From the NCBI RefSeq assembly GCF_003201655.1, contig NZ_QJJU01000008.1, forward strand, positions 124,001-188,000: DNA of 64,000 nucleotides, given 5' to 3'. Positions 1 to 11,582 of this stretch are shown here, in pieces (within the stretch, counting starts at the first letter, position 1; the number at the start of each line of letters is the position of its first letter). Source of the DNA: Mycolicibacterium moriokaense. Its GTDB lineage: Bacteria; Actinomycetota; Actinomycetes; Mycobacteriales; Mycobacteriaceae. Under the pieces are notes generated by a model. It was not told where the DNA came from and did no database searches. It saw only the letters and a program-made list of their open reading frames with translations. A program made the position numbers and the translations under genes.

Positions 1-2339
<2,339 letters not shown>

Positions 2340-2710
2340 GTGCACTCCTTCCGTAGCGGAAGGCGTCCTTAACTCTGCCGAGCGTGGCGGATACGGGGGT
2401 GAACCCGGACCCGTTGCAACGCCTCTCGACCAGGAAAGTCTACGTCGTCACCCGATCGACGTCCGGACGCCCAGCTCATCGTCGCGATAGCCCCCCCGCC
2501 CGCGTGCGATCGCAACCCCTTGAGCGACAGCTCGGGGATCTTGTCGGGAATGTCGCAGTCACCAAGGCTAACCAGATAGCAGCCGAACGTATTTCGTCTC
2601 GACGGCGTCGGCACTAGCAATTCGGTTCATCGCGCGAGCGCCCATTCTCGCAATATTCACCCGTGTGGCGATGGCGCTCGTAGCCGCCACACAGGGCTTA
2701 CGCTGGCCTA
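2340..2710. other. Intergenic region between divergent metH and the PAC2 gene (371 nt)
   Basis: No convincing gene is seen. On the metH side there is a TAGACT -10-like element at 2437-2442 (minus strand), which would give a leader of about 90 nt, and a hairpin over the metH ribosome-binding site. I do not recognise a cobalamin, SAM or SAH riboswitch consensus. The small open frames here have no ribosome-binding site or family resemblance. Confidence 0.5.
2347..2363 (-). promoter_or_regulatory. Leader hairpin masking the metH ribosome-binding site
   Basis: A perfect 7-bp inverted repeat, CCTTCCG-CTA-CGGAAGG on the minus strand, lies just upstream of the metH GTG start. Its 3' arm contains the AAGG of the Shine-Dalgarno AAGGAG, so folding would hide the ribosome-binding site. 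This suggests translational control of metH. The signal sensed, if any, is not visible. Confidence 0.45.
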
Positions 2711-3601
2711 GTGACCCCGTCGGATGCGAGCGGCAACAGGCCGGCCGACCTGCCCAAACTGAACGACACCATCGTCGTCGCCGCCTTCGAAGGCTGGAAC
2801 GACGCCGGAGACGCGGCCAGCGACGCCCTTGAGCACCTGGATGCGATCTGGGAGGCCGAGACGATCGTGGAGATCGACGACGAGGCTTACTACGACTACC
2901 AGGTGAACAGGCCGGTGATCCGGCAGGTGGACGGGGTGACCAGGGAGCTGGTCTGGCCGTCGATGCGGATTTCACACTGCCGCCCGCCCGGCTCCGACCG
3001 CGACATCGTGTTGATGCACGGGGTGGAGCCGAATATGCGCTGGCGCACGTTCTGCGCCGAGCTGCTGGCCATCGCCGACAAGCTCAACGTGCAGACCGTC
3101 GTCATTCTCGGGGCGCTGCTTGCAGATACTCCGCACACCCGGCCGGTGCCGGTGTCTGGAGCCGCCTACTCCCCCGACTCCGCGAAGGCTTTCGGCCTGG
3201 AAGAAACCCGCTACGAAGGCCCTACGGGCATCGCAGGCGTGTTCCAGGACGCCTGCGTGCAGGCGGGCATTCCGGCGGTGACGTTCTGGGCGGCTGTTCC
3301 GCATTACGTGTCGCAGCCGCCGAGTCCCAAGGCGACGGTGGCGCTGCTGCGTCGGGTCGAGGACGTGCTCGATATAGAGGTACCGCTGGCCGACCTTCCC
3401 AGTCAGGCCGAGGAGTGGGAGCAGGCTGTGAGCGAGATGACGGCCGACGACGACGAGATCGCCGAATACGTCCAGTCCCTCGAGGAGCGCGGCGACGCCG
3501 AGGTCGACATGACGGAGGCGCTCGGCAAAATCGACGGTGACGCGCTGGCGGCGGAGTTCGAGCGCTATCTACGCCGCCGTGGTCCGGGATTCAGAAGCTA
3601 G
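2711..3601 (+). CDS. PAC2 family protein (Rv2125-like)
   Basis: A 296-residue protein of the PAC2 (proteasome assembly chaperone 2-like) family, which in actinobacteria is a conserved cytoplasmic protein of unsettled function. The core EGWNDAGDAASDAL near residue 24, the stretch VILGALLADTPHTRPVPV near 137 and the acidic C-terminal third are typical. The GTG start fits the family N-terminus. It sits beside metH as in M. tuberculosis. The stop overlaps the convergent lipoprotein gene by 4 nt, sharing CTAG. It reads away from metH, so it has its own promoter. No signal peptide or membrane segment is present. The family name is secure, a proteasome link is not shown. Confidence 0.85.
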   Translation: MTPSDASGNRPADLPKLNDTIVVAAFEGWNDAGDAASDALEHLDAIWEAETIVEIDDEAYYDYQVNRPVIRQVDGVTRELVWPSMRISHCRPPGSDRDIVLMHGVEPNMRWRTFCAELLAIADKLNVQTVVILGALLADTPHTRPVPVSGAAYSPDSAKAFGLEETRYEGPTGIAGVFQDACVQAGIPAVTFWAAVPHYVSQPPSPKATVALLRRVEDVLDIEVPLADLPSQAEEWEQAVSEMTADDDEIAEYVQSLEERGDAEVDMTEALGKIDGDALAAEFERYLRRRGPGFRS

Positions 3602-5031
3602 ACCTTCACCGGTTTCGGCGCCTTCCAGACCCCGTTGAGCGCGTCCGGCTTGGGCCAGTACAACCGCAGCACGAGCACGAACGGCCCCTTCGGCGCAGGC
3701 AGCCAGTTGGACTCCTTGTCAATGCCTGGCGACTCGTTCTGGATGTAGAACGTGTAGCCACCATCGGTGTCGGGAACGAGGCTGGGCAGCATCGGCGAGT
3801 TGATGAGGTAGCGCTGGATCGGGTTGGCCACCAGCAGGCTCTGCGGCAGCTCGTACATGGTCAGCGACCAGAACGCGTTGACCGGAGGCAGCTGCCCCGA
3901 AGCGAAGTGGAAGGTGTAGTTGTTCGCACCCGTCAACGCCGCGGCCGCCGAGTCGTTGGTGAAGCTCGGGTAGATCGCCCCTGCGGCCGTGTTTCCATAG
4001 ATGCCGAGCACCGCGCCTGCCATCCGGTTCAGGTAGTTGCCCTTCAAATCGTCCGCGGTGCCGAAGAACTGAGCCGAGCCGATCTGGCCCGTGTCCACCT
4101 TGTCCTTCTTGAACGTGTTGAACTCGTTCCAGGCATCGGCCATCCCGCCCTCGATCGCCGACCGCATCTCGGGCGTCAGCTTGTCGGCCGCGAAGTTCCT
4201 TTCGGGACCGATCCCGATGGTTTCGAAGCGGGCGCGCAGATCCTTTTCGGACGGCAGCATTGGCGCGAATTGCATGACGAAGTTGAGGATCTCGAAGAAC
4301 TGCGGTGACGACTTCTGCTGGTCCGCCGTCAGCGGCGGCACGAAGTCGATCGCAGGCGCAGGGGCAGGCGGCGGCTGGTTCAGGTAGGCCGACAGCGGCT
4401 GGACCTGGTATCCGGCCTGGATCTTTTTGACCTGGTCGATGTCGGACGGGCCAAGCAGCTGAGTGCGGTAGAGCACCAACGCCAGATCGGTGTCCGAGCG
4501 GATAACCTCGTTGATGCCCTCAGGTTTTTCGCCCTTCCAATTAGGCCCTGCGAGAAGGTATTTGCCGCCGCCGTTGCCGGTAGTGCGACCGCCGACGTAC
4601 GCCATGTTGTAGGTATAGAGATCGACGAACTGCAGCGAGTAGTAGCGGTCCTGCTCGATCGGCGGGACGGTCAGCACCAGCGGCTCGGCGCGCAGGTCTG
4701 CGCCGACGCTGGAATAGGGAGTGTCCGAGTTCGGCGTCTGGATCGCCTTGTCCTCGGGTGTGTAAACCCGTGCGGTGTTGTGAATCTCGTTCCAGCCGCC
4801 CTTGTACTCCTGGTCGTCCTTGTTGACGAAGTAGCTGTACATGACGCGGTAGTTGTCGACCATCGGGAAGCCATAGATGTAGGCCTCCTTCGCGATAGCG
4901 CGGGCCTGCTCCGGTGTGACGGCCGCCGCGCTCGGCGGCGGCGATGACGTGGGCGTCTCCTCCGTTCCCTTGCTGGTGCAGGCAGCCAGCAGCGCGACGA
5001 TCGCCAGAATCACGCCGAGCCGTTGGATCAA
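3598..5031 (-). CDS. DUF1254/DUF1214 lipoprotein
   Basis: A 477-residue predicted lipoprotein. The signal peptide ends in lipobox LAAC (cysteine near residue 18), so it is probably anchored outside the membrane. It is followed by a Ser/Pro/Thr-rich linker, a DUF1254 domain (EAYIYGFPMVDNYR near residue 50 and onward) and a C-terminal DUF1214 domain (FWSLTMYE near 385). No enzymatic role is established for these domains. The start overlaps the upstream SDR gene stop by 4 nt (ATGA), so the two are probably co-translated. At this place M. tuberculosis has asparagine permease genes, as I recall, so this is a lineage-specific cargo gene. Confidence 0.85.
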   Translation of the reverse strand: MIQRLGVILAIVALLAACTSKGTEETPTSSPPPSAAAVTPEQARAIAKEAYIYGFPMVDNYRVMYSYFVNKDDQEYKGGWNEIHNTARVYTPEDKAIQTPNSDTPYSSVGADLRAEPLVLTVPPIEQDRYYSLQFVDLYTYNMAYVGGRTTGNGGGKYLLAGPNWKGEKPEGINEVIRSDTDLALVLYRTQLLGPSDIDQVKKIQAGYQVQPLSAYLNQPPPAPAPAIDFVPPLTADQQKSSPQFFEILNFVMQFAPMLPSEKDLRARFETIGIGPERNFAADKLTPEMRSAIEGGMADAWNEFNTFKKDKVDTGQIGSAQFFGTADDLKGNYLNRMAGAVLGIYGNTAAGAIYPSFTNDSAAAALTGANNYTFHFASGQLPPVNAFWSLTMYELPQSLLVANPIQRYLINSPMLPSLVPDTDGGYTFYIQNESPGIDKESNWLPAPKGPFVLVLRLYWPKPDALNGVWKAPKPVKV

Positions 5032-5906
5032 TGCTTTTCCAGCGCTTCGATGCGCTCACTCATCGACCGCCCCAGGGCGGCTGACTCGTCATCCATCTCC
5101 GTAACGCGATCCGCGAGACCTTTCATCATCGTCGACTCACCCCATGGACTAGTCAGCACGGGACGCAGCCATCGGAACAATCCGACCCAACGGGGACAAT
5201 TGATTTGGCGCTTGCGGCCCTCGATCCCCTTGACGAACGCAGCACCGCACGCCTCGACGGAAGTGGTCTTGCTCATCGGTCCAGGCAGACTCTCGACCGC
5301 GTTGCGGAACGAGGTCAGGTCCGCCTTCCCCTCTCGAACCATCGGGGTATCGATCCACGACATGTGCGCTGATCCGACGTCGACGCCGTATTGGGCGACC
5401 TCCATCCGCAAAGCGTTTGCAAAATGTTCGACACCGGCCTTGGCGAGGCTGTAGGACGCAGACCCGGCGACGGGCGCGTAGGCGGCCAACGACGAGACGA
5501 CCAGAACGTAGCCCCGTCGCTCGATCACCGACGGCAGGGCCGCCCTGACCGTATAGAAGACGCCGAGTGCATTGACGTCGAGCAGAGTCTTAAACGCTTC
5601 GGGATCCACATTCAAGACTGACCCGAAGACAGCGATGCCCGCGTTGGCAATCACGATGTCGACACCGCCGAACCGCTCGACGCCCTTCTCGACGGCGGCC
5701 TGCATTGCCGACAGCTCACGCACGTCGGCGACGACCGTCAGTACCCGATCCTCGCCGAGCTTGGTAGCCACGTCCTTGAGCTGGGCCTCGTCCAGGTCGG
5801 TCAGCACCAGCTTCGCGCCCTTGGCGTGCAGGCGGCGGGCCACCTCCGCGCCGATGCCGTTCGCGCCACCGGTGATCAGCGCAACTTTCCCGTTGACAGA
5901 ACTCAT
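5028..5906 (-). CDS. SDR family oxidoreductase (Rv2129c-like)
   Basis: A 292-residue classical short-chain dehydrogenase/reductase. The Rossmann motif GGANGIG is near residue 13, NAG near 88, and the catalytic Ser and YSLAK motif near 150-160, so it should be active with NAD(P). An extended C-terminal part of about 60 residues follows the catalytic core. The substrate is unknown. The start at MSSVNGKVALITGG was chosen because the open frame upstream is only a shadow of mshC. It lies 49 nt downstream of mshC and overlaps the DUF1254 gene by 4 nt. The position matches Rv2129c. Confidence 0.88.
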   Translation of the reverse strand: MSSVNGKVALITGGANGIGAEVARRLHAKGAKLVLTDLDEAQLKDVATKLGEDRVLTVVADVRELSAMQAAVEKGVERFGGVDIVIANAGIAVFGSVLNVDPEAFKTLLDVNALGVFYTVRAALPSVIERRGYVLVVSSLAAYAPVAGSASYSLAKAGVEHFANALRMEVAQYGVDVGSAHMSWIDTPMVREGKADLTSFRNAVESLPGPMSKTTSVEACGAAFVKGIEGRKRQINCPRWVGLFRWLRPVLTSPWGESTMMKGLADRVTEMDDESAALGRSMSERIEALEKH

Positions 5907-5955
5907 AGCGGCCAACGTACCCCGCACGACGCGGCGTCGGGACGGTCTTGAAGTT

Positions 5956-7194
5956 CTACAGTTCGACGCCAAGCAGAACGTCGGCAAGGGTGGCCACCGT
6001 GCGCGCCGCTTCGGTGTCGTGGCCGCCATACTCCAGCGCATCGGTCGCCCAACCGTCCAGTGCGGCAATTGCTTTCGGGGTGTCCAGATCGTCGGCCAGA
6101 TACTGGCGCACCCTGGCCACGACGTCGGTCGCGTCGGGTGCCGCGGGCAGCGCCGTCGCGGTCCGCCACCGCTGCAGCCGGGTGTTTGCCTCGTCGAGCA
6201 CCTGATCGCTCCAGGACCGGTCGGCGCGATAGTGACCGGCGAGCAGGCCGAGCCGGATGGCCGCCGGTTCGACGCCGTCGGCGCGCAGTCGCGACACCAG
6301 GACGAGGTTGCCGCGGCTCTTGCTCATCTTGTGCCCGTCCCAGCCGATCATCCCGGCGTGCACGTAATGTCGCGCGAATCGTCGCTCCCCCGTTACGGAT
6401 TCGGCGTGCGCGGCGGAGAACTCGTGGTGCGGGAAGATCAGATCACTGCCACCGCCCTGGACGTCAAGGCCGGTGCCGATGCGCGACAGCGCGATCGCCG
6501 TGCACTCGACATGCCAGCCCGGCCTGCCTGGGCCGAACGGCGACGGCCAGCTGGGCTCGCCGGGGCGCTCGGCGCGCCACATCAACGCATCGAGTTCGTC
6601 GCCTTTGCCAGCACGGGCGGGATCGCCGCCACGCTCGGTGAACAGCCGCAGCATGGTGTCGCGGTCGTAGCCCGATTCGTAGCCGAACTGCACAGTGGCG
6701 TCGGCGCGGAAGTACACGTCCGGGTGATCGGGGTCGTCGACCACGTAGGCCGCGCCCGACGCCAGCATCTTCTCCACCAGCTCGATGACCTCGCCGATAG
6801 CCTCTGTGGCCGCCACATAGTCGTGCGGCGGCAGCACCCGCAGGGCCGCCATGTCCTCGCGAAACAGCTCGGTCTCGCGATCGGCCAGCTCACGCCAGTC
6901 GACGCCGTCACGCTGGGCCCGCTCGAACAACGGGTCGTCGACGTCCGTGACGTTCTGCACGTAGTGCACCTGGTGCCCAGAATCCAGCCACGCCCTGTGC
7001 ACCAAGTCGAACGCCAGGTAAGTGGCCGCGTGCCCCAGGTGGGTGGCGTCGTACGGCGTGATGCCGCAGACGTACATCGTGGCCTTCTCGCCTGCTGTGA
7101 CCGGGCGGATCTGCCGGTCGGCGCTGTCGTAAAGGCGCAGCTGCGGGCCCCGTCCCGGCAGCGCCGGGACGTCCTGAGCCGGCCACGATTGCAT
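5956..7194 (-). CDS. mshC: Mycothiol ligase MshC
   Basis: Cysteine:1-D-myo-inosityl 2-amino-2-deoxy-alpha-D-glucopyranoside ligase. It uses ATP to join cysteine to GlcN-Ins, the penultimate step in mycothiol synthesis. The 412-residue length is normal. It has the class I cysteinyl-tRNA synthetase fold: zinc cysteine in [15 protein letters not shown] (with the HIGH-like element) near residue 43, WHVEC near 230, HHEFS near 255, and KMSKS near 290. The shortened C-terminus, without an anticodon domain, and the N-terminal MQSWP separate it from CysS. It is followed at 49 nt by the SDR gene and preceded at 93 nt by cysQ, the same order as Rv2130c-Rv2131c. Confidence 0.97.
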   Translation of the reverse strand: MQSWPAQDVPALPGRGPQLRLYDSADRQIRPVTAGEKATMYVCGITPYDATHLGHAATYLAFDLVHRAWLDSGHQVHYVQNVTDVDDPLFERAQRDGVDWRELADRETELFREDMAALRVLPPHDYVAATEAIGEVIELVEKMLASGAAYVVDDPDHPDVYFRADATVQFGYESGYDRDTMLRLFTERGGDPARAGKGDELDALMWRAERPGEPSWPSPFGPGRPGWHVECTAIALSRIGTGLDVQGGGSDLIFPHHEFSAAHAESVTGERRFARHYVHAGMIGWDGHKMSKSRGNLVLVSRLRADGVEPAAIRLGLLAGHYRADRSWSDQVLDEANTRLQRWRTATALPAAPDATDVVARVRQYLADDLDTPKAIAALDGWATDALEYGGHDTEAARTVATLADVLLGVEL

Positions 7195-7287
7195 AGCGTC
7201 GACTCTAAGGTGTTCGCTCAGGACGGCCTCCGATGGTGTGTGGGTTCGAACCTGACCTACAACGCCGAGTGCCGATCCATTCCCACC

Positions 7288-8097
7288 TCACCGCTCGCGA
7301 TACGCCGACAAGATGCCGTCGAGCAGCACGGCCGCCAGTTCGGCACGACACATCAGGAGGTCCGGCAGGTACGGATCGCGCCGGTTGTAGATCAGCGGTG
7401 AACCGTCCAGCCGCGATGCGTGTAGCCCTGCGGCCTGCACCACTCCGGCAGGCGCGGCCGAGTCCCACTCCCATTGGCCGCCTGCATGGACATAGGCGTC
7501 GACGTCGCCGCGGACCACGGCCATCGCCTTCGCCCCTGCCGACCCGATCCGCACCATCTGAATGTCCATCCGGTCACGCAGCCGCCACAGCACCGCGGGC
7601 GGTCTGCTGGCGCTTGCGGTGATGCGGATCGGACCTCCGGCGCGCGGCGGCGGCGCGGTGACAGTGTCGGTGCGGTACACCTCGCCGCGGGCGGGCAGCG
7701 CGACCGCGGCGTCGGTGATGCCGCCGCCGTGAGGTCCGTCGCTGCGCTGCCACAGCGCGATGTGCACCGCCCAGTCGGTTCGGCCAGGCCACGAGAACTC
7801 GCGGGTGCCGTCCACCGGGTCGACGATCCACACGCGGTCTGAGTGCACCCGCGACAAGTCGTCGACGGCCTCCTCGGACAGCACCGCGTCGCCGGGCCGG
7901 TCACGAGCAAGCCGGTCGAGGATCAGAACGTTGGCCCGATTGTCGCCAGCGTCGCCGAGGTCGTACGGATCGTCGAAGCCCACTTCTTCGCGCACCGCCA
8001 GCAGCAGTTCACCGGCTTCGGCGGCCACCTCGGCGGCCAGCGCCGCATCGGTAAGGCCCATCGCGACAGTATCCACGACGACGGCGCCCACCTGCAT
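7288..8097 (-). CDS. cysQ: 3'-phosphoadenosine 5'-phosphate phosphatase CysQ
   Basis: A 269-residue inositol-monophosphatase-fold enzyme. In mycobacteria CysQ removes the 3'-phosphate of PAP(S) in sulfate assimilation and also acts on some inositol and sugar phosphates. Metal-binding motifs are visible: SEEA near 74-77, DPVDGTREF near 93-101 and WEWDSAAP near 215. The ATG at 8097 gives the longest product. An ATG 12 codons later (8061) is an alternative, and neither has a strong Shine-Dalgarno. It lies next to mshC, as in M. tuberculosis. Confidence 0.92.
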   Translation of the reverse strand: MQVGAVVVDTVAMGLTDAALAAEVAAEAGELLLAVREEVGFDDPYDLGDAGDNRANVLILDRLARDRPGDAVLSEEAVDDLSRVHSDRVWIVDPVDGTREFSWPGRTDWAVHIALWQRSDGPHGGGITDAAVALPARGEVYRTDTVTAPPPRAGGPIRITASASRPPAVLWRLRDRMDIQMVRIGSAGAKAMAVVRGDVDAYVHAGGQWEWDSAAPAGVVQAAGLHASRLDGSPLIYNRRDPYLPDLLMCRAELAAVLLDGILSAYRER

Positions 8098-8131
8098 TCA
8101 GAGCCACGCAGCGTAAGAATCCAGAATTCGG

Positions 8132-8959
8132 TCAGAACGCGGGCCACGGGATCGGCCTGCGCCGGTCCGGTGTTGGCATCACCGGATTATCCAGCAGTGC
8201 AACAGTTCTGGCATGCAGCGCGTCCACCTCGCGACGGGTGATGTGTTCACCCAACCGTTCGCCCAGGCTGCCTCGCAGCCGATCGCGCAGTCGGGCCACC
8301 GTCTCCAACGTGTCGTCGTCGACGGGCTTGCCCGCCCAGCCCCACAGCACGGTGCGCAGCTTGTCCTCGACGTGCAGGCTCACCCCGTGGTCGACGCCGT
8401 GCACCACGCCGTCGACACCGGAAAGAATGTGCCCACCCTTGCGGTCGGCGTTGTTGATCAGCACATCGAAGACGGCCATCCGTCGCAACCGAATGTCGTC
8501 GGCATGCACCAGCGTCACCTCGTCACCCGCGTAGTCGTAGGCCTGCAGCACCGGCAGATAGCCAGGCGGAATGTGTCCAGCGGGCAACAGGTCGATGAGG
8601 TCCGGCCCTGCCTGCAGTTCGTCGCCGACGTCGTCACCGGGCTGATCCACCCACAACTGCAGCATGCCGCGGCCCGCAGGGCCATCGCGAATGATGGTGT
8701 AGGGCACAATGTTCCAACCGAGCGCATCAGAAACGAGGTAGGCGCTGAGTTCGCGGCCTGCCAGCGTGCCGTCCGGGAAATCCCACAGGGGCGCCTCGCC
8801 AGCGATGGGTTTGTAGACGCAGTGAGCCTGGTGCTCATCCAGATGCGCTTCGCAGAGGAAGGTGGCGTTGCTCGCTGAGCGGATTCGTCCGATGACGGTC
8901 AACTCGCCGCGCCGCAACACCTCGCAGTCATCAGACGCGTCGCTAGGAATCGGCGTCAT
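8132..8959 (-). CDS. SCO1664 family protein (Rv2133c-like)
   Basis: About 275 residues, the conserved actinobacterial SCO1664-type family. It has distant resemblance to phosphatidylinositol-kinase-like folds: INNADRKGGHIL near 165, then VHGVDHGVSLH near 185. No activity is established to my knowledge. The start MTPIPSDASDD was chosen because residues further upstream are the DUF3090 gene in another frame. It overlaps that gene by 17 nt, suggesting coupling. The pairing of SCO1664-like and DUF3090 genes next to a histidine phosphatase and uppP is conserved in mycobacteria. Confidence 0.82.
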   Translation of the reverse strand: MTPIPSDASDDCEVLRRGELTVIGRIRSASNATFLCEAHLDEHQAHCVYKPIAGEAPLWDFPDGTLAGRELSAYLVSDALGWNIVPYTIIRDGPAGRGMLQLWVDQPGDDVGDELQAGPDLIDLLPAGHIPPGYLPVLQAYDYAGDEVTLVHADDIRLRRMAVFDVLINNADRKGGHILSGVDGVVHGVDHGVSLHVEDKLRTVLWGWAGKPVDDDTLETVARLRDRLRGSLGERLGEHITRREVDALHARTVALLDNPVMPTPDRRRPIPWPAF

Positions 8960-9530
8960 CCTCGGACCCGGCAAAGGCGCCGCGCCGGTAGCCGTTGGTG
9001 CGCACGCAGATGTGGCCCTCTGGGTCGAGCGGCTCATCGCACAGCGGGCAGGGCGGTCGGCCTGCCGATATGACCCTGTTGGAGCGTGTCGCGAATTCGC
9101 GCGCCGACTCAGGCGACAGGAAGACCCGCACCGCGTCGGGCCCCTCCTCTGCGTCGTCGAGCACCACTGACGCGTCGAACTCGGTCTCGGACACCGCAAG
9201 CAGTTCGACCACCACCGTCTGCGCTTCCGAATCCCAGCCGAGGCCCATGGTCCCGACCCGGAACTCGGCGTCGACAGGCGTGACCAATGGGCTCAGGTCC
9301 TCGATGTCGGCGGTCTCGGGTGGGATCGGGGTGCCGAACCGGCGATTGATCTCAAGCAGCAGCGCCGCGATCCGCTCGGCGAGCACCGCAACCTGCTGCT
9401 TCTCCAGGATCACCGAAATCACGCGCTTGTCGTGGACGGCCTGCAGGTAGAAGGTTCGGTTCCCGGGCTGCCCGACGGTCCCGGCCACGAAGCGGTCGGG
9501 CGTGCGGAAGACGTGAATTGCGCGGGACAT
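8943..9530 (-). CDS. DUF3090 family protein (Rv2134c-like)
   Basis: 195 residues. The N-terminal FRTPDRFVAGTVG and the C-terminal CPLCDEPLDPEGHICVR (a CxxC...C pattern that could bind zinc) mark the DUF3090 family, whose function is unknown. The ATG at 9530 is preceded by GGAGGG at good spacing. It lies 55 nt downstream of the histidine phosphatase gene and overlaps the next gene by 17 nt. No signal peptide or membrane segment is present. Confidence 0.88.
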   Translation of the reverse strand: MSRAIHVFRTPDRFVAGTVGQPGNRTFYLQAVHDKRVISVILEKQQVAVLAERIAALLLEINRRFGTPIPPETADIEDLSPLVTPVDAEFRVGTMGLGWDSEAQTVVVELLAVSETEFDASVVLDDAEEGPDAVRVFLSPESAREFATRSNRVISAGRPPCPLCDEPLDPEGHICVRTNGYRRGAFAGSEDDADS

Positions 9531-9585
9531 GGCACCCTCCAAAATACCGGCATCGGCACGTCGGCCGTAATTCCACGGCGGGCCC

Positions 9586-10302
9586 TCAATCGGTAGAGCC
9601 ACCGACCACAGCGTCATCGGGCGGCACCTCGCCGTCCTTATTGGCGGCCTCGCCGTCGGCCTTTGGCGGTTTGGCCAGCAGTCCGGCGGTGAGGGCGTCA
9701 CCAGTGTGGTTGACGTGTATGACGAACGGACGCAACGCGGTGTAACGGATCACACTCATCGACGCCGGGTCTGCGCTGATGCGCTGGAAGGTGTCGAGGT
9801 GGGCGCCGAGCGCGTCGGCCACCACGGACTTGATCACATCGCCGTGTGTACAGGCCACCCACAGCGCGTCGCCCTCATGCAGTTCGGCGAGCCTGCGGTC
9901 GTGCTCGCGGACGGCGGCCACTGCCCGCGATTGCACGTGGGCCAGCCCTTCGCCACCGGGAAAGACGGCCGCGCTCGGCTGCTGCTGCACCACCGCCCAT
10001 AGCGGTTCTTTGACCAGGTCACCGATCTTGCGGCCAGTCCAGCTGCCGTAGTCAACCTCGGAGATACGCTCGTCGACCATCGGATCCAGCCCGAGGGCCG
10101 CGGCAAGCGGCTCGACCGTCCGACGGCAGCGCAGCAGCGGCGAGCGCACGATGGCACGGATCGGCAGCCCGGCGATCCGTGCGACGAGTGCCTGCGCCTG
10201 TTCTTCGCCTTTGTCGTCGAGGTCGACGCCCTCGGTGCGGCCCGCCAGCGTGTGCGCGGTGTTCGACGTCGACCTGCCGTGCCGCAGCAGAATCACGGTC
10301 AC
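9586..10302 (-). CDS. Histidine phosphatase family protein (Rv2135c-like)
   Basis: 238-residue phosphoglycerate-mutase-like acid phosphatase. The phosphohistidine motif LLRHGRS is at residues 5-11, a second arginine in SPLLRCRRT near 53, and the second catalytic histidine in CTHGD near 153. Substrate unknown. The GTG start overlaps the uppP stop by 4 nt (GTGA), so it is coupled to uppP. The C-terminal 30 residues are acidic and probably disordered. The upstream open frame is a shadow of uppP and was left out. Confidence 0.9.
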   Translation of the reverse strand: MTVILLRHGRSTSNTAHTLAGRTEGVDLDDKGEEQAQALVARIAGLPIRAIVRSPLLRCRRTVEPLAAALGLDPMVDERISEVDYGSWTGRKIGDLVKEPLWAVVQQQPSAAVFPGGEGLAHVQSRAVAAVREHDRRLAELHEGDALWVACTHGDVIKSVVADALGAHLDTFQRISADPASMSVIRYTALRPFVIHVNHTGDALTAGLLAKPPKADGEAANKDGEVPPDDAVVGGSTD

Positions 10303-11129
10303 GTCGCCGCCACCACCCCTGTGCCCAACAGGATCAGCACCACGGTGCCGAGCACGACACGGTAGCCGACGAACCAGTACATGCTGTGGCTCACCAGGAA
10401 CCGCAGGAACCAGGACACCGCCGCGAACCCGATGACGAACGCGATGAGGGTGGCCACCACCAATTGCGGGCCGCTCGCGCTCATCCCCTCGCCAACGGGG
10501 TGGAACGCGTCGGGCAACGAGAACAGCCCCGACGCGAAAACGGCGGGGATGGCGAGCAGGAAGCCGAACCGCGCGGAAAGTTCTCGGTCGAGCCCGAGGA
10601 ACAGGCCCGCGCTTATGGTGGCGCCCGACCGTGACACACCGGGCACCAGCGCAAGGCACTGTGCCAGCCCGACCGTGATGCTGTCCTTCCACGTGAGCTG
10701 TTCGGCGTGCCTGGTCTGCTTGCCGTAGTACTCGGCGGCGGTGATGACGAGGGAGAAGATGATCAGCGCGCTTGCGATCAGCCACAGATTGCGTGCGCCA
10801 GTACGGATTTCGTCCTTGAATAGCAGACCGAGCACGCCGATCGGGATGGTGCCGATGATGACGTACCAGCCCATCCAATAGTCGAGCGTGCGGTGCGCGG
10901 CGACGAACAGACCGTTAAACCAGGCCTTGAGGATGCGGCCGATATCGCGGGCGAAGTACAGCAGCACCGCCACCTCGGTGCCCAGCTGGGTGACCGCGGT
11001 GAACGACGCGCCTGCGTCGTCGTCGAAGAAGATGCGCGAGACGATCGCCAGGTGGCCCGACGACGAAACGGGCAGGAACTCGGTCAGTCCCTGCACCACC
11101 GACAAAACGACCACTTGCAGCCACGACAT
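10299..11129 (-). CDS. uppP: Undecaprenyl-diphosphatase UppP (BacA)
   Basis: 276-residue integral membrane phosphatase that recycles the polyprenyl diphosphate carrier for peptidoglycan and arabinogalactan synthesis. Its loss increases bacitracin sensitivity. Conserved motifs are [10 protein letters not shown] near residue 18 and PGVSRSGAT near 165, with several hydrophobic segments throughout. The ATG at 11129 has GAGG 8 nt upstream; an in-frame GTG six codons earlier is less likely. It overlaps the downstream phosphatase gene by 4 nt, forming a uppP-phosphatase-DUF3090-SCO1664 run. Confidence 0.96.
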   Translation of the reverse strand: MSWLQVVVLSVVQGLTEFLPVSSSGHLAIVSRIFFDDDAGASFTAVTQLGTEVAVLLYFARDIGRILKAWFNGLFVAAHRTLDYWMGWYVIIGTIPIGVLGLLFKDEIRTGARNLWLIASALIIFSLVITAAEYYGKQTRHAEQLTWKDSITVGLAQCLALVPGVSRSGATISAGLFLGLDRELSARFGFLLAIPAVFASGLFSLPDAFHPVGEGMSASGPQLVVATLIAFVIGFAAVSWFLRFLVSHSMYWFVGYRVVLGTVVLILLGTGVVAAT

Positions 11130-11174
11130 CGCCGGCGCCTCAATCACGACGAAGACCGTACCGTGAGGCTGCTG

Positions 11175-11486
11175 TCAGCGCGCTGTGCGAGTCACCGAAT
11201 GAGCGTCGGCGACTGCGTCACGCACGGCAGCGGACACGCTGCGCTCGTCGAACACATCGACGTCGGTGAGCCTGCGGCTGGCAGCCGCGACGACATCCTC
11301 GGCCTGCGGAACCGGCCCAGTAATGCGCGGGCGGTATATCTCGACGACGAGCACCTGCTTTTCGATACGGAACGAAAAACTGCGACCGTCCCCCACCTGG
11401 CCAAATCCGCTGGCATGTAGACCTGTGGTGATGTCCTCGATAGCAAACCGATGGTTATCCAAATCCCTGTCTGCGGCGAGGGTCAT
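11175..11486 (-). CDS. Conserved hypothetical protein (Rv2137c-like)
   Basis: 103-residue protein without signal peptide or membrane segment; begins MTLAADRDLDNHRF. It has an alternating hydrophobic pattern in its middle (FRIEKQVLVVEIYRP near 40-54) that suggests a small beta sheet, and a helical C-terminus. Function unknown. It sits just upstream of uppP, divergent from lppL, matching the position of Rv2137c. Confidence 0.75.
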   Translation of the reverse strand: MTLAADRDLDNHRFAIEDITTGLHASGFGQVGDGRSFSFRIEKQVLVVEIYRPRITGPVPQAEDVVAAASRRLTDVDVFDERSVSAAVRDAVADAHSVTRTAR

Positions 11487-11582
11487 GGTCGAACCATACC
11501 GCCGGCGACGGCGCTGAGCGTGCCGGACGTGGCCATTTGTTGATGGCGGTCTTGCCTACACTTGCATCTCAATCGAGATCCA

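Noticed and set aside
2369..2620. Small minus-strand frame upstream of metH
   Set aside because: No ribosome-binding site, no family resemblance, and it overlaps the probable metH promoter and leader.
7244..7262. GGGTTCGAACC resembling a tRNA T-arm between cysQ and mshC
   Set aside because: The flanking bases do not pair as a T-stem, and no acceptor, D or anticodon arm is found around it.
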